64,000 nt of DNA from Bradyrhizobium sp. RP6 (GTDB lineage Bacteria; Pseudomonadota; Alphaproteobacteria; Rhizobiales; Xanthobacteraceae), in NCBI RefSeq assembly GCF_003837805.1, contig NZ_RQIT01000008.1, forward strand, positions 205,250-269,249, read 5' to 3'. A program made the translations under genes and the position numbers. Below, piece by piece: positions 1 to 10,985 of the stretch (its first letter is position 1; each line of letters starts with the position of its first letter). A model generated the notes under the pieces. The model saw only the letters and a list, made by a program, of their open reading frames with translations, was not told the origin of the DNA and ran no database searches.

Positions 1-78
1 AAGGCGGCCCTGACGGGCAAATGTCCCGGCCAATTTTCAATCGACTATCGGAGCAATCGAGCGACATGGATTCCGTGA
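1..78 (+). CDS. Possible 3' tail of hpnE (hydroxysqualene dehydroxylase), partial
   Basis: Frame 1 is open from the window edge to a TGA at 76-78, which overlaps the preferred shc start by 13 bases. In hpn clusters the gene before shc is normally hpnE, and short overlaps are usual in this operon, so this may be its last 25 codons. The stretch is too short to recognise by sequence. Frame 2 stops at 11-13 and is the alternative reading. The call rests on context only. Confidence 0.3.
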   Translation, partial: KAALTGKCPGQFSIDYRSNRATWIP

Positions 79-2018
79 ACGCGACCAGCCGCGAGACCCT
101 GGAATCGAGCATTGCGTCGGCCACCCAGGGCGTCCTCGGCTTCCAGCAGTCCGACGGCCATTGGGTGTTCGAGCTCGAGGCCGACTGCACGATTCCAGCC
201 GAGTACATCCTGCTGCGCCACTATCTCGCAGAGCCGGTCGACACCGTGCTCGAGGCCAAGATCGGCAACTACCTGCGCCGCGTTCAAGGCGCCCATGGCG
301 GCTGGCCCCTCGTGCATGACGGCGAGTTCGACATGAGCGCGAGCGTGAAGGCTTACTTCGCGCTGAAGATGATCGGAGATTCCGTCGACGCGCCGCACAT
401 GGTGCACGCGCGCGAGGCGATCCATGCCCGAGGCGGCGCGATCAACAGCAACGTCTTCACGCGCTTCCTGCTGGCGACGTTCGGCGTCGTGACCTGGCGC
501 GCGGTGCCGGTGCTGCCGATCGAGATCGTGCTGCTGCCGTTCTGGTCGCCGTTCCACCTCAATAAGATCTCCTACTGGGCGCGCACCACCATGGTGCCGC
601 TGATGGTGATCGCCGCGCTGAAGCCGCGCGCGAAGAATCCGCTAGGCGTCGGCATCGACGAGCTGTTCCTCCAGGACCCGCGTTCGATCGGCATGACCGC
701 CAAGGCGCCGCACCAGAGCATGGCCTGGTTCCTGCTGTTCCGCTCGCTCGATGCCATCTTGCGCGTGATCGAGCCGCTGTTTCCGAAGAGCCTGCGCAAG
801 CGTGCGATCGACGCCGCGCTCGCCTTCATCGAGGAGCGGCTCAACGGGGAGGACGGCATGGGCGCGATCTACCCGCCCATGGCCAACATTGTCATGATGT
901 ATGACGCGCTCGGCAAGGATGAGAACTATCCGCCGCGCGCGACAACGCGGCGGGGCATCGAAAAGCTGCTCGTGATCGGCGACGACGAGGCCTATTGCCA
1001 GCCCTGCGTCTCGCCGGTGTGGGATACGACCCTGACCGCCCATGCTCTGCTGGAGGCCGGTGGAGACAAGGCGGTACCCGCCGCCAAGCAGGGCCTCGAC
1101 TGGCTGATCCCGAAGCAGGAGCTCGAGGTGAAGGGCGACTGGGCCGTGAAGCGGCCCGACGTCCGCCCCGGCGGCTGGGCCTTCCAGTACAACAACGCCC
1201 ATTATCCTGACCTCGACGACACCGCGGTCGTGGTGATGTCGATGGATCGCATGCGCCGGGAGCACGGCGCGACCGGCTATGATACCGCGATCGCCCGTGG
1301 CCGCGAGTGGATCGCGGGCATGCAGAGCGACGACGGCGGCTGGGCCGCCTTCGACGTCAACAATCTCGAATATTACCTGAACAACATCCCGTTCTCGGAC
1401 CACGGCGCGCTGCTCGATCCGCCGACCGAGGACGTCACCGCGCGCTGCATCTCGATGCTGGCGCAGCTCGGCGAGACCGAGAAGACCAGCAAGCACGTTG
1501 CCGACGGGATCGCGTACTTGCGGAAGACCCAGCACCCGGAGGGGTCCTGGTACGGCCGCTGGGGCATGAACTTCATCTATGGAACCTGGTCGGTGCTGTG
1601 CGCTCTCAACATGGCCGGTGTCGACCACAAGGACCCGATGATCCGGAAGGCCGCCGACTGGCTGACCTCGATCCAGAACCAGGATGGCGGCTGGGGCGAG
1701 GACGCCGTCAGCTACCGGCTGGACTACAAGGGCTGGGAGGCTGCCCCCTCGACAGCCTCGCAAACGGCATGGGCCTTGCTTGCCCTGATGGCGGCAGGCG
1801 AGGTTGATCACCCCGCCGTCGCCCGCGGGGTGGAGTACCTGATTGCAACACAGAACAAAAAAGGACTGTGGGACGAGCAGCGGTACACCGCCACAGGCTT
1901 CCCCCGTGTATTCTATCTACGGTATCATGGTTACCCGAAGTTCTTTCCGCTGTGGGCGTTGGCGCGGTATCGGAACTTGCGGAACACCAACAGTAGGGTG
2001 GTAGGGGTCGGAATGTGA
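66..2018 (+). CDS. shc: Squalene-hopene cyclase
   Basis: This enzyme (HpnF) cyclises squalene to hopene and diplopterol at the membrane, the committed step of hopanoid synthesis. The 650-residue product has the usual family length. The catalytic DxDD motif is visible as DLDDTA at residues 382-387, and repeated QW-type motifs (Q followed by GGW or GLW, for example MQSDDGGW and QNQDGGW) run along the chain. I prefer the ATG at 66, where MDSVNAT begins and a GGAG lies 12 bases upstream; an in-frame ATG at 21 would add 15 residues without family-like sequence. The stop overlaps the next gene, hpnG, by four bases, so the two are translationally coupled. Confidence 0.95.
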   Translation: MDSVNATSRETLESSIASATQGVLGFQQSDGHWVFELEADCTIPAEYILLRHYLAEPVDTVLEAKIGNYLRRVQGAHGGWPLVHDGEFDMSASVKAYFALKMIGDSVDAPHMVHAREAIHARGGAINSNVFTRFLLATFGVVTWRAVPVLPIEIVLLPFWSPFHLNKISYWARTTMVPLMVIAALKPRAKNPLGVGIDELFLQDPRSIGMTAKAPHQSMAWFLLFRSLDAILRVIEPLFPKSLRKRAIDAALAFIEERLNGEDGMGAIYPPMANIVMMYDALGKDENYPPRATTRRGIEKLLVIGDDEAYCQPCVSPVWDTTLTAHALLEAGGDKAVPAAKQGLDWLIPKQELEVKGDWAVKRPDVRPGGWAFQYNNAHYPDLDDTAVVVMSMDRMRREHGATGYDTAIARGREWIAGMQSDDGGWAAFDVNNLEYYLNNIPFSDHGALLDPPTEDVTARCISMLAQLGETEKTSKHVADGIAYLRKTQHPEGSWYGRWGMNFIYGTWSVLCALNMAGVDHKDPMIRKAADWLTSIQNQDGGWGEDAVSYRLDYKGWEAAPSTASQTAWALLALMAAGEVDHPAVARGVEYLIATQNKKGLWDEQRYTATGFPRVFYLRYHGYPKFFPLWALARYRNLRNTNSRVVGVGM

Positions 2019-2764
2019 CTTTGGGGACGGGGGACTGTTTCACCGCGGGTAATACCATCGACCCGCGGCCGATACTGATCGTGACCGGACTGGTTCAGGA
2101 GGCCCGCATTGCGGCCGGGCCCGGAATGGCGGTCATCTGTTCATCCAGCAGCCCGACCCAGTTGCGGGCGCTGCTGACGGTGGTGGATCCTGATACGATT
2201 CGCGGCGTGATCTCCTTCGGCGTGGCCGGCGGGCTCGACCCGACGCTGCGGTCCGGCGACGTCGTGCTGGCGACCGAGGTGCTGTCCGGCGATGCCCGCT
2301 GGGCGGCCGGGCTGTCGCTCGGCGACGACCTGATCGAGCGCCTGACCTCCGGCCGCCGCCGCGTCGTGCGCGGCAGCCTCGCCGGAGCCGAGGAGGTGGT
2401 CACGAAGCGGGCCTGCAAGGCGGCGCTGCATTCGGAGACGGGAGCCTCCGCCGTCGACATGGAAAGCCACATCGCGGCCGCCTACGCTGCCGAGGCCGGG
2501 CTGCCCTTCGCCGCGGTTCGCGTCATCAGCGACCCCGCCCATCGCGCGCTGCCGGCGCTCGCCCGCGCCGCCATCAAGCCGAACGGCCAGATCGATCTCG
2601 CCGCCGTTCTGCGCGGCATCGTCCGCAATCCGGCGACGCTGCATGCGCTGGTCTCGACCGGCCTCGACTTCAACCGCGCACTGCGCTCACTTCGCGGCTG
2701 CCGCGATTATCTGATCGGAACGGAGCTCATCGAGAGCGAGGCGCTGGTGTCGAAGGCGGCCTGA
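2015..2764 (+). CDS. hpnG: Hopanoid-associated nucleosidase/phosphorylase HpnG
   Basis: This is a nucleoside-phosphorylase-like protein of 249 residues. In the hopanoid pathway HpnG removes adenine from adenosylhopane to give ribosylhopane. The PNP/UDP-phosphorylase fold is seen in the segment ISFGVAGGLDPTLRSGDVV near residues 66-84 and in VDMESHIAAAYA near residue 147, which matches the nucleoside-binding glutamate region of the family. The start is a GTG whose bases overlap the shc stop (GTGA). A strong bidirectional terminator follows 20 bases after the stop, so the plus-strand shc-hpnG transcript ends here. Confidence 0.9.
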   Translation: MTLGTGDCFTAGNTIDPRPILIVTGLVQEARIAAGPGMAVICSSSSPTQLRALLTVVDPDTIRGVISFGVAGGLDPTLRSGDVVLATEVLSGDARWAAGLSLGDDLIERLTSGRRRVVRGSLAGAEEVVTKRACKAALHSETGASAVDMESHIAAAYAAEAGLPFAAVRVISDPAHRALPALARAAIKPNGQIDLAAVLRGIVRNPATLHALVSTGLDFNRALRSLRGCRDYLIGTELIESEALVSKAA

Positions 2765-2783
2765 GCGGCTTCCTCGATTCGAC

Positions 2784-2820
2784 AAAAAAGGCCCGGTCGC
2801 CATTGGCACCGGGCCTTTTC
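2784..2820. terminator. Bidirectional intrinsic terminator between hpnG and hpnH
   Basis: A perfect 12-bp inverted repeat, AAAAGGCCCGGT (2786-2797) and ACCGGGCCTTTT (2808-2819), encloses a 10-base loop. The A-run on one side and the T-run on the other make it a rho-independent terminator in both directions, which fits the convergent hpnG and hpnH genes. Confidence 0.9.
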
Positions 2821-2844
2821 CATTCGTGACTATTTCTGTCGCGC

Positions 2845-4005
<1,161 letters not shown>

Positions 4006-4040
4006 TACAGGTTTCTTTCTGGGCTTTGAATTCGGGTGGG

Positions 4041-4967
4041 TCAGCTCGCAGCCAGTTGGGCCGGAAGCCGGAATTCGATGTTTTCCTCGCGGCCCGGCAG
4101 CACCGAGACCTTGACCGGTCCGATCCGCCGCATCGCTTCGATCACGTCATCCACGAGTACCTCGGGCGCCGAAGCGCCGGCCGTGACGCCGACGGTCCTG
4201 GCATCCTTCAACCATTCCGGATTGAGCTCGCTGCCGTCGGCAATCAAATAACTCGCGACGCCGGCCTCAGTGCCGATTTCGCGGAGCCGGTTCGAGTTCG
4301 AACTGTTGGCAGCGCCCACCACCAGGATCACGTCGACCAGCTTGCTCAAATCCCTTACCGCAGATTGGCGGTTCTGTGTCGCATAGCAGATATCCCGGAT
4401 ATCCGGGCCTTGAATATCTGTAAAGCGGGCCTGAAGGGCCGCGATGATGTCCTTGGTGTCGTCGACCGACAGGGTGGTCTGGGTGATGTAGGCCACTGGC
4501 GTATCCGCCGGCAATGTGAGCGCCTTAACCTCCTCGACGCTCTGGACAAGCTGCACCGGTCCCGGGACCTGGCCCATCGTGCCCTCGACTTCGGGGTGGC
4601 CGGCATGGCCGATCAGAATCAGCGTCCGGCCCTTGCCGATGTAGCGCTTCCCCTGATTGTGAACTTTCGTGACCAGGGGGCAGGTGGCATTGAGGACCGG
4701 AAGGTCGCGCGCGGCAGCCTCTTCCTCGACACTGCGGGCGACGCCATGGGCGCTGAAGACCGTCACCGCCTTCGGCGGCACCTCGGAGAGTTCCTCGACG
4801 AAGATTGCGCCTTTGCTCTTCAGGCTCTCGACGACGTACTTGTTGTGCACGATCTCATGGCGCACGTAGACTGGCGGGCCGTACTTCTCCAGCGCCCGTT
4901 CCACGATTTCGATCGCACGCACCACGCCCGCGCAGAAACCGCGCGGTTGCGCCAGATAAACTTCCAT
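4041..4967 (-). CDS. ispH: 4-hydroxy-3-methylbut-2-enyl diphosphate reductase
   Basis: IspH (LytB) is the last enzyme of the MEP pathway and makes IPP and DMAPP, the building blocks of squalene and hence of hopanoids. The three cysteines that hold the iron-sulfur cluster are visible in GFCAGV, NATCPLVTKVH and CYATQNRQ. The SNSNRL motif is also present. The frame is open for a further 23 codons upstream, but the conserved protein starts at MEVYLAQPRGFCAG, so I place the start at 4967, giving 308 residues. Its position inside the hopanoid cluster suggests coordinated precursor supply. Confidence 0.95.
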   Translation of the reverse strand: MEVYLAQPRGFCAGVVRAIEIVERALEKYGPPVYVRHEIVHNKYVVESLKSKGAIFVEELSEVPPKAVTVFSAHGVARSVEEEAAARDLPVLNATCPLVTKVHNQGKRYIGKGRTLILIGHAGHPEVEGTMGQVPGPVQLVQSVEEVKALTLPADTPVAYITQTTLSVDDTKDIIAALQARFTDIQGPDIRDICYATQNRQSAVRDLSKLVDVILVVGAANSSNSNRLREIGTEAGVASYLIADGSELNPEWLKDARTVGVTAGASAPEVLVDDVIEAMRRIGPVKVSVLPGREENIEFRLPAQLAAS

Positions 4968-5418
4968 TGGACGTCCATCACGCAAGTTGCACCAATCCGC
5001 TCTGTAAGTTCCCCGGCGGCACCCGATACTGACCAATGAGTTGCAATATCCGCACCATTGGTTCGCACACGCGGTAGCCGCCCACCCTCATGGGGCTCCG
5101 GCGCATGGAGGCGCAATACTTTGTGTCAAAAAATCGGCAATAAGGAAAGAAGGGAACGCTGGCAGCTCATTTCTTAGGTATTATAGTACGCTGCACCCTG
5201 TGCGCAAATGCGTGACATCGGTGCATCGTTCTTCGTCACTTTCCCGCCTCAAGTCCCCGGGTATACCGACCGCCCGCATGATTTTGCCACGGTCCCCCGC
5301 CGTTTACCTCGAACCTTCGCGCGGCGAGAACCGCTCAAAACAGCAATAGGTTTCGCCGGGGAACTCCGATAAACAGCGGGCGTTTCCGGCAAGCTGTTTA
5401 ACCGCAGAAAGAAAAGAA
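4968..5418. other. Divergent intergenic region between ispH and hpnN
   Basis: These 451 bases separate two divergent genes and must hold both promoters. The local AT content is higher than in the flanking genes, notably around 5160-5190. I see no convincing sigma70 box, operator or hairpin. A 102-codon open frame at 5041-5349 has no protein-like composition and is not called. Confidence 0.5.
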
Positions 5419-8007
5419 GTGCTGCAAAGCGTAGTCGTTGCCATCGTCAGGGCCTGCACCCGGTTTGCCTCCCTCGTCGTCGTTCTCGGGCTCCTGCTGT
5501 CGGTGGGGGCGGGCTATTACACTGCGCGCCACTTCGCCATCAACACCGACATCAATTCGCTGATTTCCCAGAATCTCGACTGGCGCAAACGTGACCAGCA
5601 ATTCGACCAGGCGTTTGATCAGAACGAAACGATCCTCGCTGTGATCGAGGCCCGGACGCCGGAGATGGCGAGCGCCGCGGCAGACGCGCTCTATGCCAAG
5701 CTGAAGGACGACAAGACCAACTTCCAGTCGATGCAGCAACTCGGTAGCGGCGAGTTCTTCGAGAGGAATGGACTGCTGTTCCTGCCGACGGAAGAAGTCG
5801 CCAAGGTCACCGGCCAGTTCGAATCCGCCGCGCCCCTGATCGAGATCATGGCCGGCGATCCCTCGATCCGCGGCCTCACCGGCGCGCTTGAAACCGGCCT
5901 TGCCGGGGTCAAGCGAGGCCAGGTCAAGCTCGACAATACCGAGCGGCCCTTCAACCTGATCGCGCAGACCGTCGAGACCGTGCTCAACAAGGGCAATGCC
6001 AGCTTCTCCTGGCGCGAGCTCGTCAGCGACGAGCCGTTGAAGGATTCGGACAAGCGCACCTTCATCGAGTTCAAACCGGTCCTCGACTACAACGCGCTGG
6101 AGCCGGGCAAGGACGCCACCGACGCGATCCGGAAAGCGGCGGCCGATCTGGACTTTCCCACCAAATACCAGGCGCGGGTGCGCCTGACCGGACCGGTCCC
6201 GATCGCCAACGAGGAGTACGCGACCGTACAGGAGGGGGCCGTCGTCAACGGCGTCGGCACCGTTCTTGTCGTGCTGGTCATCCTGTGGCTGGCGCTGCAT
6301 TCGGCGAAGATCATCTTTGCGGTGTTCGTCAATCTCTTCGTGGGCCTAGCGATCACGACCGCGGCCGGCCTGATGATGGTCGGCTCGCTCAATCTGCTGT
6401 CGATCGCGTTCGCGGTGTTGTTCGTCGGTCTCGGCGTCGATTTCGGCATCCAGTACAGCGTCCGCTATCGCTCCGAGCGCTACAAGCACAATGACCTCTC
6501 GGGCGCGCTGGTGCTGGCCGCCAAGCGCTCGGCGGTGCCGCTGTCGCTCGCGGCGATGGCCACCGCGGCGGGCTTCCTCTGCTTCATGCCGACCGACTAC
6601 AAGGGCATCTCGGAGCTCGGACAGATCGCCGGTGTCGGCATGCTGGTGGCGTTCGTGTCCAGCATCACTGTGCTGCCGGCGCTGCTCAAGCTTCTGAACC
6701 CGCCCGGCGAGCCGGAGCCCGTCGGCTACGCCTTCCTGGCGCCGCTCGATCACTTCCTGGAGAAGCATCGCGTGCTGATCGTCGGCGGCACGCTGCTGCT
6801 CGCGCTTGGCGGCCTGCCGCTGCTCTACTTCATGAAGTTCGACTTCAACCCGATGAACCTGCGCAACCCGAAGGCCGAATCGATCGCCACCTTCCTCGAT
6901 TTGCGCAAGGACCCCAACACCGGCGCCAATGCCATCAACGTGATGACGACGTCGGAGGAGCAGGCGAGGCAGGTCGAGGCGAAGCTGGAGAAGGTGCCAG
7001 AGGTGCTCAGGGTGATGTCTCTCGACAGCTTCGTGCCACAGGACCAGCCGCCGAAGCTGAAGCTGCTCGCACAGGGGGCCAAGGTGCTCAATCCTGCGCT
7101 GAACCCCGATCAGATCGATGCGGCGCCGTCGGATCAGGAAAATGTCGAGTCGCTGAAATCGTCAGTCGACAATCTGCGCCGGACCGCGGGCGACGCGAAG
7201 GGACCTGGGGCGGTCGCCTCGCGCCGTCTTGCAGACGCGCTCGAAAAGCTCGCCGATGGCGACGAGGCCACGCGCAACAAGGCGCAGGACGTGTTCGTCA
7301 CGCCGATGAAGATCGTGTTTGACCAGCTCAGGAACGCCATGCAGGCCGAGCCGGTCACCCTGAAGTCACTGCCGCCCGAGCTCGTCAGCGCCTGGAAGAG
7401 CAAGGACGGCATCATCCGCGTCGAGGCGCTGCCCAAGGGCGATCCCAACGACAACGACACGCTGCGCAAATTCGCGGCGGCGGTGCTCGCGGCCGAGCCG
7501 ACCGCGATCGGCGGACCGGTCTCGATCCTGAAATCCGGCGACACCGTGGTGAAGGCGTTCATCCACGCCGGCATCTACGCGCTGGTGGTGATCGGGCTCC
7601 TGCTGTGGATCACGCTACGCCGGTTCGTCGACGTGCTGATGACGCTGGTGCCGCTTCTGGTTGCCGGCGCAGTGACGCTCGAGATCTGCGTGTTGATCGG
7701 CCTGCCGCTGAACTTCGCCAATATCGTTGCATTCCCGCTGCTGCTCGGCGTCGGTGTTGCCTTCAAGATCTATTATGTCGTCGCGTGGCGCTCGGGCAGA
7801 ACAAACCTGCTCCAGACCAGCCTCACGCGCGCGATCTTTTTCAGCGCGCTGACGACGGCAACAGCGTTCGGCAGCCTGTGGCTGTCGAGTCATCCCGGCA
7901 CGTCCAGCATGGGCAAGCTGCTGGCACTCTCGCTGGTGACGACGCTGGCTGCCGTGCTGCTGTTTCAGCCGGCCCTAATGGGCAAACCCCGCAATCTCGG
8001 GGAGTAG
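5419..8007 (+). CDS. hpnN: Hopanoid transporter HpnN (RND/MMPL family)
   Basis: HpnN is an inner-membrane RND-type transporter that moves hopanoids to the outer membrane. The 862-residue product shows the family layout: a membrane helix near residues 10-30, a large periplasmic loop, a block of helices around residues 275-430 with an MMPL-type GLGVDFGIQYSVRYR segment, a second helix near 455, a second loop and a final helix block around residues 715-860. The start is a GTG at 5419 preceded by a purine-rich AGAAAAGAAG ribosome-binding region; no better ATG lies nearby. Its last 33 bases overlap the convergent DUF2147 gene. Confidence 0.93.
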   Translation: MLQSVVVAIVRACTRFASLVVVLGLLLSVGAGYYTARHFAINTDINSLISQNLDWRKRDQQFDQAFDQNETILAVIEARTPEMASAAADALYAKLKDDKTNFQSMQQLGSGEFFERNGLLFLPTEEVAKVTGQFESAAPLIEIMAGDPSIRGLTGALETGLAGVKRGQVKLDNTERPFNLIAQTVETVLNKGNASFSWRELVSDEPLKDSDKRTFIEFKPVLDYNALEPGKDATDAIRKAAADLDFPTKYQARVRLTGPVPIANEEYATVQEGAVVNGVGTVLVVLVILWLALHSAKIIFAVFVNLFVGLAITTAAGLMMVGSLNLLSIAFAVLFVGLGVDFGIQYSVRYRSERYKHNDLSGALVLAAKRSAVPLSLAAMATAAGFLCFMPTDYKGISELGQIAGVGMLVAFVSSITVLPALLKLLNPPGEPEPVGYAFLAPLDHFLEKHRVLIVGGTLLLALGGLPLLYFMKFDFNPMNLRNPKAESIATFLDLRKDPNTGANAINVMTTSEEQARQVEAKLEKVPEVLRVMSLDSFVPQDQPPKLKLLAQGAKVLNPALNPDQIDAAPSDQENVESLKSSVDNLRRTAGDAKGPGAVASRRLADALEKLADGDEATRNKAQDVFVTPMKIVFDQLRNAMQAEPVTLKSLPPELVSAWKSKDGIIRVEALPKGDPNDNDTLRKFAAAVLAAEPTAIGGPVSILKSGDTVVKAFIHAGIYALVVIGLLLWITLRRFVDVLMTLVPLLVAGAVTLEICVLIGLPLNFANIVAFPLLLGVGVAFKIYYVVAWRSGRTNLLQTSLTRAIFFSALTTATAFGSLWLSSHPGTSSMGKLLALSLVTTLAAVLLFQPALMGKPRNLGE

Positions 8008-8622
8008 GCAGATGTCGCCGACGGGGTCGGCGGCGCTCTTCTGACCGGGCTTGGCGGCGCCAGCAGCCTTCGGAGCTGCAGGCGCAGGCGCCGTGGCGCC
8101 GGTCGTGGCTTGAGCTGCCTGCGCCCCTTGAGGCTTCGGCGGCGCCGCGCCGCCGGATTTCGGCGCGCCCTTGGCCATGGCGTTGACAGGACTCGAGGGG
8201 ATTGGCGGGCCGACCCGGGTCCAGGTCTCGCCGCCGCAGAGAAAGCCCATCACGCAGCCCTTGATTTCGAGTTGGTCGGGACCAGCCGGCGTGATGGTCG
8301 CGCTGTAGAGCTGTCCATCCTTGGCGTTGTAGACCTGTCCTTCCCACTGATCGATACCGGGCTTCTTCTTCATGTCGATCAGGGTAGCCATGCCCAGCGT
8401 CGGCCTGTTCTTTTTCGAGACATCCGGATTGTTCTCGTCGCGCCCGCCGGGTTGCTTTTCCCAGGAAACCGCGCCCCACATGCTGCCATAACATTGGGCG
8501 ACACGAATGTTGGCAACGCTGTCGGCTACCCGCCAGTCGCCGGTCGGGTCTGCAGCGAGCGCGGGTGTCAGGCAGGTGTAACCGCCAGCCAGTATTAGTC
8601 CGGTGTAAAGGGCCAAACGCAT
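7975..8622 (-). CDS. Secreted DUF2147 domain protein
   Basis: A 215-residue exported protein. The N-terminus MRLALYTGLILAGGYT followed by TPALAA is a Sec signal peptide, and the mature part begins with DPTGDWRVADSVANIRV, the opening of the DUF2147 fold (a small lipocalin-like beta-barrel). The C-terminal third is rich in Ala, Pro and Lys and looks disordered. The open frame extends eight codons upstream, but the signal peptide sets the start at 8622. It lies antisense between hpnN and hpnO, and its tail overlaps the end of hpnN by 33 bases. The function is unknown; an envelope role is inferred from export and location. Confidence 0.85.
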   Translation of the reverse strand: MRLALYTGLILAGGYTCLTPALAADPTGDWRVADSVANIRVAQCYGSMWGAVSWEKQPGGRDENNPDVSKKNRPTLGMATLIDMKKKPGIDQWEGQVYNAKDGQLYSATITPAGPDQLEIKGCVMGFLCGGETWTRVGPPIPSSPVNAMAKGAPKSGGAAPPKPQGAQAAQATTGATAPAPAAPKAAGAAKPGQKSAADPVGDICLLPEIAGFAH

Positions 8623-8764
8623 GATAGTTCCTTGGCAGTGCAACATGATCTAAAAGCTGTGCTTGCGAAGATGGTCCGAAAAAGGGCAAAAGGCCGCACA
8701 GAGCGTTTTCAGTAACGGTCCGTTTTCAGTTGACGAGTCGGCCTCCAATCGAAGTATGTAGCGG

Positions 8765-10156
8765 ATGCACAGCCCAAATCCAGACATGTCTCAGCTATTC
8801 GCGGACCGTCAGGCCCAGCGCAGCACCCTGCATAACCGATATCTCAACGAGCAGTTCGTCCGGGTTCTCAAGACCATCGGCTACGATGTCGGCTTCCAGA
8901 AGGGCCAGGGGCAGTACCTGTACGATCGCGACGGCGCTCGCTACCTTGACCTGTTGTCCGGCTTTGGCGTGTTTGCGATCGGGCGCAATCATCCTGTCAT
9001 GCGCGATGCGCTCAAGAGCGTGCTCGATGCCGATCTGCCCAACCTCGTCCAGTTCGACGTCTCGACGCTCGCCGGCGTGCTGGCCGAACGGCTGCTGAAA
9101 TACGTTCCCTATCTCGACAAGGCGTTCTTCGCCAATTCCGGCGCGGAATGCGTCGAAGCCGCGATCAAATTCGCGCGTGGCGCGACCGGCCGTCCCGGCA
9201 TCGTCTATTGCGCCCACGGCTACCACGGCCTGACCTATGGCGCGCTGTCGCTGACCGGCGACTCGAACTTCCGCACCGGATTCGAGCCGCTGTTGCCGGG
9301 CTGCACCCCGGTCCCGTTCAACGATCTGGCCGCGCTGGAAAAGGCCCTGGCCTCGCGCGAGGTTGCGGCCTTCGTCGTCGAGCCGATCCAGGGCAAGGGC
9401 GTCAACATGCCCACGGACGAGTTCCTGCCCGGCGCGGCCGCACTCTGCAAGAAGTACGGCACGCTGTTCGTCGCCGACGAGATCCAGACCGGCATGGGCC
9501 GCACCGGCCGCTTCCTCGCGGTCGAGCACTGGAATGTCGAGCCCGACATGGTGCTGCTGTCGAAGTCGCTGTCGGGCGGCCACGTGCCGGTCGGCGCCGT
9601 GCTGACGCGCAAGAGCATCTTCGACAAGATCTTCAACCAGATGGACCGCGCGGTGGTGCACGGCTCCACCTTCTCCAAGAACGACCTCGCCATGGCCGCG
9701 GGCATCGCCACGCTCGACGTCATGGAATCGGAGAAGCTGATCGATGCGGCCGCCAAGCGCGGCGCCGAGCTGCGCCTCGCGCTGACGCGCATGGTGCCGG
9801 GCTACGAGTTGCTCAAGGAAGTCCGCGGCAAGGGCTTGATGATCGGCATCGAATTCGGCCCCCCGAAGTCGCTGCGCCTGCGGGCCTCCTGGAACGTGCT
9901 GGAGACCGCCAACAAGGGCCTGTTCTGCCAGCTCATCACCGTGCCCCTGTTCAAGGATCACAAGATCCTGACGCAAGTTGCCGGCCACGGCAGCCACACC
10001 ATCAAGCTCTTGCCTCCACTCACCATCACCGAGGAAGATTGCGCCTGGATCGAGCGCGCCTTTGACGACGTCATCGCGGGCAGCCACAAGGTCCCAGGCG
10101 CGATCTGGTCGCTCGGCAAGACGCTGGTGGACAACGCGGTAAGAAGGTCGGCCTGA
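8765..10156 (+). CDS. hpnO: Aminobacteriohopanetriol aminotransferase HpnO
   Basis: HpnO is a class III PLP aminotransferase that converts ribosylhopane-derived aldehyde to aminobacteriohopanetriol. The 463-residue product has the family signatures: FVADEIQTGMGRTG ahead of the cofactor lysine, and the Schiff-base lysine at K267 in LLSKSLSGGHVPVGA. FSKNDLAMAAGIATLDV follows as in acetylornithine-type enzymes. The assignment to HpnO rather than a general ornithine aminotransferase rests on its position 0.76 kb after hpnN and its typical N-terminus. It probably has its own promoter because the intervening gene is antisense. Confidence 0.88.
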   Translation: MHSPNPDMSQLFADRQAQRSTLHNRYLNEQFVRVLKTIGYDVGFQKGQGQYLYDRDGARYLDLLSGFGVFAIGRNHPVMRDALKSVLDADLPNLVQFDVSTLAGVLAERLLKYVPYLDKAFFANSGAECVEAAIKFARGATGRPGIVYCAHGYHGLTYGALSLTGDSNFRTGFEPLLPGCTPVPFNDLAALEKALASREVAAFVVEPIQGKGVNMPTDEFLPGAAALCKKYGTLFVADEIQTGMGRTGRFLAVEHWNVEPDMVLLSKSLSGGHVPVGAVLTRKSIFDKIFNQMDRAVVHGSTFSKNDLAMAAGIATLDVMESEKLIDAAAKRGAELRLALTRMVPGYELLKEVRGKGLMIGIEFGPPKSLRLRASWNVLETANKGLFCQLITVPLFKDHKILTQVAGHGSHTIKLLPPLTITEEDCAWIERAFDDVIAGSHKVPGAIWSLGKTLVDNAVRRSA

Positions 10157-10217
10157 TTTTCGGCCAAGCCATCTCGGCATTCGTCGTTGTCATTCGCAAT
10201 GACGTTGCGGGCTGAAT

Positions 10218-10985
10218 CTACCCCTCCACATTCGCCTTCATTGCCGCCTCGAACTTCTCGACAAACTCGGCGAGCTCGTCGGCGCCGATATCGCTGACGG
10301 CCCAGAAATTCAGGCCGCGCTCGCCCCAGCGGCGGCAGTTGAAGCCCTGCATGGTCTGGGTCTTCGGCGGCCGGTGCTCGGTGCTCGCGGTTTGCGACAC
10401 GAACAGATTGATCACGTGTTGCCGGCGCTTGTAGACGACGGCACCGAGGGCGCGGGCGTCGATATAGTCGAGCCGGCCGCCGACCAGCGTAAACCCTTGT
10501 GCGGTGAGGTCGATCACCGGCGGGGCGACGTCGAGCTTGCCGTTGAACCAGGGCTTGACGGTGTGCTGGTCGGTCGAGACCACGTCCGTGAGGTGGCCGG
10601 CCTGGAGCGAGCGCAGATGCGCGGAGACGACCTCCGACAGGATGCGCTGCTGGTCGTCCTGGCGCAGCACCACGACGACGATTCCGGTGGCGGCGAGCGC
10701 GGAGACGGCCGAGCCCATCGCAAAACCGCGCAGCACGGAGCGGCGGCTCGGCTGCTGGCGCTGCGGCTGCGGCAGCGAGGCTTCGATGCGAGCACGCAAG
10801 TCCGCCGGCGCGGTGTAGCGCAAATTGGTGTCGGCGAGCACGCGCTGCATCTCGCGCTGGGCGGCAAACTCGGCGGCGCAGTCCGGGCAGCTTGCGATAT
10901 GCGCTTCGACCTCGCGCGCGTGGCCGGCGTCGAGCTCGTTGTCGAGCAGCGCGTGAAGCAGGATCCTTGCTTCGTCGCAGGTCAT
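10218..10985 (-). CDS. Zinc-finger anti-sigma factor
   Basis: A 255-residue membrane anti-sigma factor for the ECF sigma factor encoded just upstream, which it overlaps by four bases. The N-terminal zf-HC2 domain has the H-x3-C-x2-C ligands at H29, C33 and C36 (HIASCPDC). One membrane helix spans about residues 84-107 (VLRGFAMGSAVSALAATG and following valines), leaving a periplasmic sensor domain of roughly 150 residues. It is the last gene of the metallophosphoesterase-cupredoxin-sigma operon. The signal it senses is not evident; the neighbouring cupredoxin suggests copper or redox stress. Confidence 0.88.
   Translation of the reverse strand: MTCDEARILLHALLDNELDAGHAREVEAHIASCPDCAAEFAAQREMQRVLADTNLRYTAPADLRARIEASLPQPQRQQPSRRSVLRGFAMGSAVSALAATGIVVVVLRQDDQQRILSEVVSAHLRSLQAGHLTDVVSTDQHTVKPWFNGKLDVAPPVIDLTAQGFTLVGGRLDYIDARALGAVVYKRRQHVINLFVSQTASTEHRPPKTQTMQGFNCRRWGERGLNFWAVSDIGADELAEFVEKFEAAMKANVEG

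Noticed and set aside
5041..5349. 102-codon open frame between ispH and hpnN
   Set aside because: Composition is not protein-like, the frame has no ribosome site and it fills a divergent promoter region.
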